Source of the DNA: an uncultured Gallionellaceae bacterium
GTDB taxonomy: Bacteria > Pseudomonadota > Gammaproteobacteria > Burkholderiales > Sulfuricellaceae
Length of the DNA stretch: 10,404 nt
NCBI GenBank assembly: GCA_937873435.1
Contig: CALMWM010000068.1
Coordinates: forward strand, 1 to 10,404
Direction: 5' to 3'
Shown: piece by piece, positions 6,226 to 10,404 of the stretch
How positions within the stretch are numbered: the first letter of the stretch is position 1
Layout of the letters: each line of letters starts with the position of its first letter
The notes under the pieces: generated by a model
The model's input: the letters and a program-made list of their open reading frames with translations, nothing else
What the model was told of the DNA's origin: nothing
Database searches by the model: none
Program-made: the position numbers and the translations under genes

Positions 6226-7239
6226 CTATTTCGCCGCGTCCCGGCGGTTGGACAGGATAGAGCTGCCCAGCGAGAGAGCGATTAGCGCCGCGCCGAGCAG
6301 CCCGGTGACCGCTTCCGGGATGTGGAACCTGGCGCCGGCGAGCATGATCACGGCCAGCGCGCCAATGGCCCAGAAAGCCCCGTGTTCGAGGTAGCGGTAG
6401 GTGCCGAGCGTACCGCGCTCGACCAGCAGCAGCGTGAAGCTGCGCACGAACATGGCACCCGCGCCCAACCCCAGGGTGATGATGAAGAGGTTGTTGGTCA
6501 GGGCGAAAGCGCCGACCACGCCGTCGAACGAGAAGCTCGCGTCCAGCAGTTCCAGGTACAGGAAACCGCCGATCCCCTGGCGAACAACATGCTGCCCGCC
6601 CGCATCCTCGCCGCCGAGCAGCGCGGCGAGCCCCTTGGCGAGGATATAGACGACCACCCCCCATACCCCGGCGCTGACGAATTCGCCGCGCACGGCACCG
6701 TCCAGCAGTCCGCCCACCAGCATCACCACGCTCAGCGTGAGAGCGGCCTCGATGGCTTCCATCTTGCCGATGCGGGTCAGCGGCGCTTCGATCGCGTGCA
6801 GCCAGTGCTCGGTCTTGTGGCGGTCGACGAAGAACTTGAAAAACACCATCATCAGGAACGCGCCGCCGAAAGCGGCAATCTGGTGGTGCGCCAAAGCGAG
6901 GATGCGGCCATAGTCGTCCGGCGCGTTGATCGCCATCTCCAGTGCGCTTAACGGGCTGATGCCGCCGGCCAGCCCGACGATCAGCAGCGGAAACACCAGG
7001 CGCATCCCGAACACCGCGATCAACATCCCCCAGACCAGGAAACGCCGCCGCCAGACTTCGTTCCAATTGTTCAGCACCGCGGCGTTGACCACCGCATTGT
7101 CGAAGGACAGCGAGGTTTCCAGCACCGTCAGGAAGGCCTCGGTGACGGCACCCTGGATGCCGCCGATGAAATACGCGGCAATCACCGCGAACGCGCAAAA
7201 CAGGAAAGAACTGCGAAAATAGGAGGGTTGCGATTGCAT
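6226..7239 (-). CDS. TerC-superfamily membrane protein, DUF475 type
   Basis: This integral membrane protein of 337 residues has about eight or nine hydrophobic segments. It matches the DUF475 branch of the TerC/Alx superfamily, whose better-known members are linked to metal ion export or tellurite resistance; the role of DUF475 itself is not established. Two copies of the superfamily motif are visible: ETSLSFDNAVVN (41-52) and LLDASFSFDGVVGAF (231-245), each with acidic residues in a membrane helix. This fits an internally duplicated transporter with a possible metal site. I chose the ATG at 7239. The frame extends to a TTG at 7302, but the extra 21 residues are polar and overlap a -10-like sequence (plus-strand 7271-7276). 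A weak GAGAGA lies 7 bases upstream of the chosen ATG. The gene diverges from the diguanylate cyclase across 193 bases. Confidence 0.88.
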   Translation of the reverse strand: MQSQPSYFRSSFLFCAFAVIAAYFIGGIQGAVTEAFLTVLETSLSFDNAVVNAAVLNNWNEVWRRRFLVWGMLIAVFGMRLVFPLLIVGLAGGISPLSALEMAINAPDDYGRILALAHHQIAAFGGAFLMMVFFKFFVDRHKTEHWLHAIEAPLTRIGKMEAIEAALTLSVVMLVGGLLDGAVRGEFVSAGVWGVVVYILAKGLAALLGGEDAGGQHVVRQGIGGFLYLELLDASFSFDGVVGAFALTNNLFIITLGLGAGAMFVRSFTLLLVERGTLGTYRYLEHGAFWAIGALAVIMLAGARFHIPEAVTGLLGAALIALSLGSSILSNRRDAAK

Positions 7240-7270
7240 GAAGCCGTCTCTCGATGTATTTGATGCGAGT

Positions 7271-7276
7271 ATTCTA
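7271..7276 (-). promoter_or_regulatory. Candidate -10 hexamer for the DUF475 gene
   Basis: On the minus strand this reads TAGAAT, one mismatch from consensus, 31 bases upstream of the ATG at 7239. TTGCCG occurs upstream but at a 20-base spacing, which is too long, so the -35 is unconvincing. Its position supports the shorter protein start. Confidence 0.3.
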
Positions 7277-7420
7277 CCGGGATCAAGCGAGTAGCGCGGC
7301 AAGCGTTTGTTTCCCGCCTGCTGATTTATTCATCGGCGCGCCTGGTCAAGGCCTGCGTGAAAAAGCTGCCCTGGTCGGAATGGAACAACCATTCAGCCGA
7401 TGGTTCCCTTGATAATCGGC

Positions 7421-7426
7421 TAGAAT
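7421..7426 (+). promoter_or_regulatory. -10-like hexamer just before the diguanylate cyclase start
   Basis: TAGAAT ends 6 bases before the ATG at 7433, and no Shine-Dalgarno sequence precedes that ATG. A transcript from this element would start at or beside the start codon. A second hexamer, GATAAT (7411-7416), is an alternative that would leave a leader of about 10 bases. Neither has a good -35. A short inverted repeat, AACCAT (7387-7392) with ATGGTT (7400-7405), lies just upstream and overlaps the expected -35 area. Confidence 0.3.
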
Positions 7427-7432
7427 CGACTT

Positions 7433-8299
7433 ATGAATGTGCGACGGCTGATTCTCTGGAAACCGCGTTCCGTGACGCGCGGCGTGCTCTTCGTTGTGTG
7501 CTGCGGCCTGATCCTGTTGTTGGGGTATTTCCACTACCTGTCTGGACTGGCCTACGATTTCCATGTCTTCTTCAGTTTGCCGGTGCTGTTTGCCGCCTGG
7601 TTCCTGGGATTCCGGCCAGCGCTGGCGGTCGCGCTGCTGTCGCCGGCAGTCTGGCTCCTAGCCGACCAGTCGCTGGGCGGCGGCCAGACGGATTCCTTGC
7701 CGCTGCTATTCAACACGGCAACGCGCGTGGTGATATTCCTGGGAGAAGCGTGGATTTTGGCGCAAATGCGGCGCGTGCTCGATCTCGAATCCCGTCTGGC
7801 GCGTAAAGATGCGCTGACCGGCCTGCCCAACCGACGCGCGTTTTACGAGCAGGGCCGCCGCGCACTGGCTCAGGCGCAGCGCCAGGAGACGCCCTTTACC
7901 GCGGCGTTCATCGATCTCGACAAATTCAAGCTGGTGAATGACAAGCTCGGCCATGATACCGGCGATGCGCTGCTGGTTTGTGTCGCAAAAGGAATACGCA
8001 GGCATATCCGTGCCGGCGACATCAGCGGGCGGCTAGGCGGCGACGAATTCGCGCTGCTCCTTCCGGGTATGGACGGCGCGGCCTCGAAAGTCTATATCGA
8101 GGAACTGCGCCAACGTCTGCTCGGGGCGATGCGGGAACATAGTTGGCCGGTCACCTTCAGCATCGGCGTCGCCAGTTACCAACAGGCGCCGGACAATATC
8201 GACGGAGTGATAGCGGAAGCCGACAACCTGATGTATGAGGTCAAGGAAAGCGGCAAGAATCGCATTTTGCAAAGAGATATGCACGAGGAGTTGGATTGA
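7433..8299 (+). CDS. Membrane-anchored diguanylate cyclase (GGDEF domain)
   Basis: The 288-residue protein would make the second messenger c-di-GMP from two GTP at the inner membrane. Residues 17-112 hold three or four hydrophobic segments with a GFRPAL motif, resembling the DUF4118/KdpD-type membrane sensor module. A GGDEF domain follows at about 120-282. It begins with DALTGLPNRR (126-135), has the metal-binding region IDLDKFK (160-166; D161) and an intact GGDEF motif (202-206). R193-A-G-D196 lies exactly five residues before GGDEF, the position of the inhibitory I-site, so product feedback is expected. No EAL or PAS domain is present. The ATG has no Shine-Dalgarno and sits close behind a -10-like hexamer. 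The stop overlaps the TTG start of the Na/Pi transporter gene, so the two are almost certainly co-transcribed. The sensed signal is unknown. Confidence 0.93.
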   Translation: MNVRRLILWKPRSVTRGVLFVVCCGLILLLGYFHYLSGLAYDFHVFFSLPVLFAAWFLGFRPALAVALLSPAVWLLADQSLGGGQTDSLPLLFNTATRVVIFLGEAWILAQMRRVLDLESRLARKDALTGLPNRRAFYEQGRRALAQAQRQETPFTAAFIDLDKFKLVNDKLGHDTGDALLVCVAKGIRRHIRAGDISGRLGGDEFALLLPGMDGAASKVYIEELRQRLLGAMREHSWPVTFSIGVASYQQAPDNIDGVIAEADNLMYEVKESGKNRILQRDMHEELD

Positions 8300-9879
8300 G
8301 CGAGTTGAATATCCTCGGCGGCTTGCTTGGCGGCATCGGCCTGTTCCTGCTCGGCATGGGGCTGATGACCGACGGCCTCAAGCTCGCCGCCGGCCCGGCG
8401 CTGGAGCGCATCCTCGCCTATTCCACCCAGACCCGCCTGCGCGGGCTGGCCTCGGGCGTGCTGGTGACGGCTTTGGTGCAGTCATCCAGCGCCGTCACGG
8501 TGGCCACCATCGGCTTCGTCAATGCCGGACTGCTCACGCTGGGGCAGTCGATGTGGGTACTGTTCGGCGCCAACGTCGGCACCACCATGACCGGCTGGCT
8601 GGTGGCACTGGTGGGGCTGAAATTCAAGATTGAGGCGCTGGCACTGCCGCTGATCGGCGTAGGCATGGCGCTACGCCTGTCCGGTGAGGGCAAGCGGCGC
8701 GGCGCGCTGGGACTAGCCTTGGCTGGCTTCGGCGTGCTGTTTTTGGGCATCGACATGCTCAGGGAAGGCTTTACCGGGTTGTCGGAGGATTTCAGGCTGC
8801 CGGAAGGCGAGGGTGTCCGGGACATCTTGGTGCAGGTGCTGATCGGTATCGTGCTCACCGTGCTGATGCAATCCTCCAGCGCTTCCCTGACCATCGCGCT
8901 GACCGCCGCCCAGGGCGGGCTGCTCACCGCCCAAGGCGCCGCCGCAGTGGTGATCGGCGCCAACATCGGCACCACCGTCACCGCGCTGATCGCCTCCATC
9001 GGCGCCACGCCCAATGCCAAGCGGGCCGCCTCCGCCCATATCCTGTTCAATCTGCTGACCGGAACGGTGGCGCTGACGCTGCTGCCCTGGCTGGTGCCGG
9101 CCATCGGCGCGGCTGGCGACGCGCTGGAACTCGGTTCGGCGCCTGCGGCCAAGCTGGCCCTGTTCCACACCGCCTTCAACCTGCTCGGCGTCGCGCTGAT
9201 CTGGCCGATCGCCGCGCGCATGGCCGGGTTTCTCGAAAAGCGTTTTCGCGCCGCCGAGGAAGATGAGGCGCGCCCGCGCTACCTCGACAGTAACGTAGCA
9301 ACGGTGCCGGCACTGGCGCTGGAAGCGCTGGAGCGGGAAGTGCGGCGGATGGGCGGCATCGCCCTGCGCATGATGCGCGAGGCCATGTCAGGCGCCGCTA
9401 CGGACAAGCTGGCGACGGATCAGCAAATCGTGGCGCGGCTGAATCAGGCGGTGGCGGACTTCATTTCGCGCATGAACCAGGCGGGCATGTCGCAGGACAG
9501 CGCCCGACGCCTGCCGAATATTCTGCGCGTGGCGCGCTATTACGAGTCGGTGGCTGAGCTGGCGGTGGAGGCCGCCGCCGCAACGCGCGAAGCGCCCCTG
9601 CCGGAACTGACAGAAACAAGCGGGAGCTTTCCCGTTCAGGCAACGCGGCTGTTCTCCCGCGTCGATCCCCAGGGCCACCAGGAATATGCTGCCGATATCG
9701 AAAGCACCTTGCAGAATCTCGAAGGGGATTACCAGATGTTGAAAGTGGATCTCCTGGAGGCCGGCACCCAAGGTCGTCTGCCGGTGGCGGACATGGATGC
9801 CCGCTTGCGCGCCGCGAGCGCCATCCACCGCGCGGGGCAGCAGGCCGCCAAGGCTGCGCGCCTGCTCGGAGGCTTTTAA
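8296..9879 (+). CDS. Na/Pi cotransporter family protein with PhoU-like C-terminal domain
   Basis: This 527-residue membrane protein belongs to the NptA/YjbB-like sodium-phosphate family. Two inverted-repeat transport domains are visible, each with the hallmark QSSSA (62-66 and 192-196) and a GAN(V/I)GTT motif (91-97 and 221-227). Hydrophobic segments run to about residue 312. The remainder (about 335-525) is soluble and helical and resembles a PhoU-like domain. Related bacterial proteins move phosphate, often outward, and the PhoU-like part is thought to govern this. The start is TTG at 8296, supported by GAGGAG (8285-8290) five bases upstream and by the four-base overlap (TTGA) with the cyclase stop. 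No in-frame ATG occurs until residue 21, inside the first helix. Transport direction and ion are not proven by sequence. Confidence 0.92.
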   Translation: MSELNILGGLLGGIGLFLLGMGLMTDGLKLAAGPALERILAYSTQTRLRGLASGVLVTALVQSSSAVTVATIGFVNAGLLTLGQSMWVLFGANVGTTMTGWLVALVGLKFKIEALALPLIGVGMALRLSGEGKRRGALGLALAGFGVLFLGIDMLREGFTGLSEDFRLPEGEGVRDILVQVLIGIVLTVLMQSSSASLTIALTAAQGGLLTAQGAAAVVIGANIGTTVTALIASIGATPNAKRAASAHILFNLLTGTVALTLLPWLVPAIGAAGDALELGSAPAAKLALFHTAFNLLGVALIWPIAARMAGFLEKRFRAAEEDEARPRYLDSNVATVPALALEALEREVRRMGGIALRMMREAMSGAATDKLATDQQIVARLNQAVADFISRMNQAGMSQDSARRLPNILRVARYYESVAELAVEAAAATREAPLPELTETSGSFPVQATRLFSRVDPQGHQEYAADIESTLQNLEGDYQMLKVDLLEAGTQGRLPVADMDARLRAASAIHRAGQQAAKAARLLGGF

Positions 9880-10000
9880 GGTTGAATTTGGCTTCCCATT
9901 GCCGCGCGTAAGAATTTTTTCGGCGATCGGCAGCGTATGGCGGATTCCCGGCAGGCAAAAAATGTCCGGTTGATCGATCGGAAAGATTCCATCCCATGTA

Positions 10001-10009
10001 TGCAATAAT
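10001..10009 (+). promoter_or_regulatory. Possible extended -10 upstream of the DUF4118-like gene
   Basis: TGCAATAAT fits TGnTATAAT with one mismatch in the hexamer. It would start transcription near 10016, about 34 bases before the chosen ATG. No -35 match is present at normal spacing, so this is a weak call. The rest of the 170-base gap after the Na/Pi gene shows no recognised gene or clear terminator. Confidence 0.25.
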
Positions 10010-10049
10010 TGTCTGCTTACGGGATCAATGCTCCGAAACAGGAATGTCC

Positions 10050-10404
10050 ATGCTGAAAGGCCTGACAATAATTGCTCATCGCTTCAATTTGCTAATGCAA
10101 GAGCAATTGCCTTTCATGGTGTCCAAGAAGCGCGGAAGCATTCACCACTATTTGCTGGCGATTGCGCTGATGGCACTGGCTTTGTGGATACGCCTGACAA
10201 TCGCCCCGATTGACGCGGGTTTGCAGTACATCACGTTCTTCCCGGCGGTCGCGCTGGCCGCTGTCGCGGGAGGATTCCGGCCAGCCTTGTTCGCCACCTT
10301 GATCGGTCTGGCTCTTGCCACTTTCATTTTTACTCCGCCCTACTATTCTTTTTCGGTCGAAGTTCTGCAAACCAGCGTCTGGTCGAACATGGTGTTCCTC
10401 TTCG
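10050..10404 (+). CDS. N-terminus of a DUF4118-like membrane sensor protein, cut by the window end
   Basis: An open frame runs off the window with 118 codons visible. Hydrophobic segments lie at about 33-51, 57-73, 78-94 and from 108 onward. The stretch ITFFPAVALAAVAGGFRPAL followed by TPPYYSF is typical of the DUF4118/KdpD-type four-helix module found at the front of sensor histidine kinases, PAS proteins and some GGDEF proteins. The output domain lies outside the window, so the class of sensor is open. The ATG at 10050 has AGGA (10040-10043) six bases upstream. In-frame ATGs at 10044 and 9996 are alternatives, and residues 1-30 could be partly untranslated. Its membrane module resembles that of the diguanylate cyclase at 7433. 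Confidence 0.75.
   Translation, partial: MLKGLTIIAHRFNLLMQEQLPFMVSKKRGSIHHYLLAIALMALALWIRLTIAPIDAGLQYITFFPAVALAAVAGGFRPALFATLIGLALATFIFTPPYYSFSVEVLQTSVWSNMVFLF

Noticed and set aside
5287..6285. Plus-strand open frame of 332 codons opposite the symporter gene, and another at 6322-6951 opposite the DUF475 gene.
   Set aside because: Both are antisense to genes with clear family signatures, and their products are rich in Gly, Arg, Gln and His as expected of GC-rich shadows.
9880..9925. Possible terminator after the Na/Pi gene: a T-run (9915-9920) followed by CGGC.
   Set aside because: Only a four-base GCCG/CGGC pairing is available, and the T-run lies inside the loop instead of after a stem. 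It does not meet the form of an intrinsic terminator.
9388..10068. Minus-strand open frame of 226 codons spanning the end of the Na/Pi gene and the following gap.
   Set aside because: Most of it is antisense to the PhoU-like domain. The part in the gap has no known motif, and no ribosome-binding site supports the start.
10003..10074. CAATAATTG occurs twice (10003-10011 and 10066-10074), as a possible operator pair.
   Set aside because: The second copy lies inside the coding region, the motif is short and AT-rich, and there is no further symmetry or known regulator match.

Overview
The window looks like an ordinary chromosomal segment of a GC-rich Gram-negative bacterium. The gene families (an HAMP-type chemoreceptor, YheS-like ABC-F, DsbB, GGDEF and TerC/DUF475 proteins), sampled GC of about 65% in coding sequence and the style of the intergenic palindromes suggest a betaproteobacterium, perhaps Nitrosomonadales-like. 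That assignment is inference; no marker gene is present. No rRNA, tRNA, CRISPR array, insertion sequence or prophage gene was recognised.

Layout, left to right. Plus strand: the 3' part of a methyl-accepting chemotaxis protein (1-1259), a YheS-type ABC-F ATPase (1293-3140), a palindromic intergenic repeat (about 3160-3222), a small three-helix membrane protein (3244-3552) and the disulfide-bond protein DsbB (3590-4102). Minus strand: a hicB-hicA toxin-antitoxin pair (4614-4199) with lower GC than its neighbours, a second intergenic palindrome (4796-4830), a sodium:alanine symporter of the AGCS family (6156-4834) and a TerC-superfamily DUF475 membrane protein (7239-6226). Plus strand again: a membrane-anchored diguanylate cyclase (7433-8299) whose stop codon overlaps the TTG start of a Na/Pi cotransporter-family protein with a PhoU-like tail (8296-9879). 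Last is the start of a DUF4118-like membrane sensor cut by the window end (10050-10404).

Most genes seem to be independent housekeeping or transport functions. Two pairs are tightly coupled: hicB-hicA, through an ATGA overlap, and the cyclase-phosphate transporter pair, through a TTGA overlap with a strong ribosome-binding site. The second pair links a c-di-GMP synthase with a product-inhibition site to a phosphate transport/PhoU-like protein. It is the most interesting functional association here. Two genes, the ABC-F ATPase and the cyclase, lack a Shine-Dalgarno sequence and have a -10-like hexamer 6-8 bases before the ATG, which suggests leaderless transcripts.

I did not find a clearly new multi-gene system. 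The observations worth following are the cyclase-transporter coupling, the leaderless-type starts, the palindromic repeats next to translation signals, and the reversed-order hicBA with a HicB too short to hold a DNA-binding domain.
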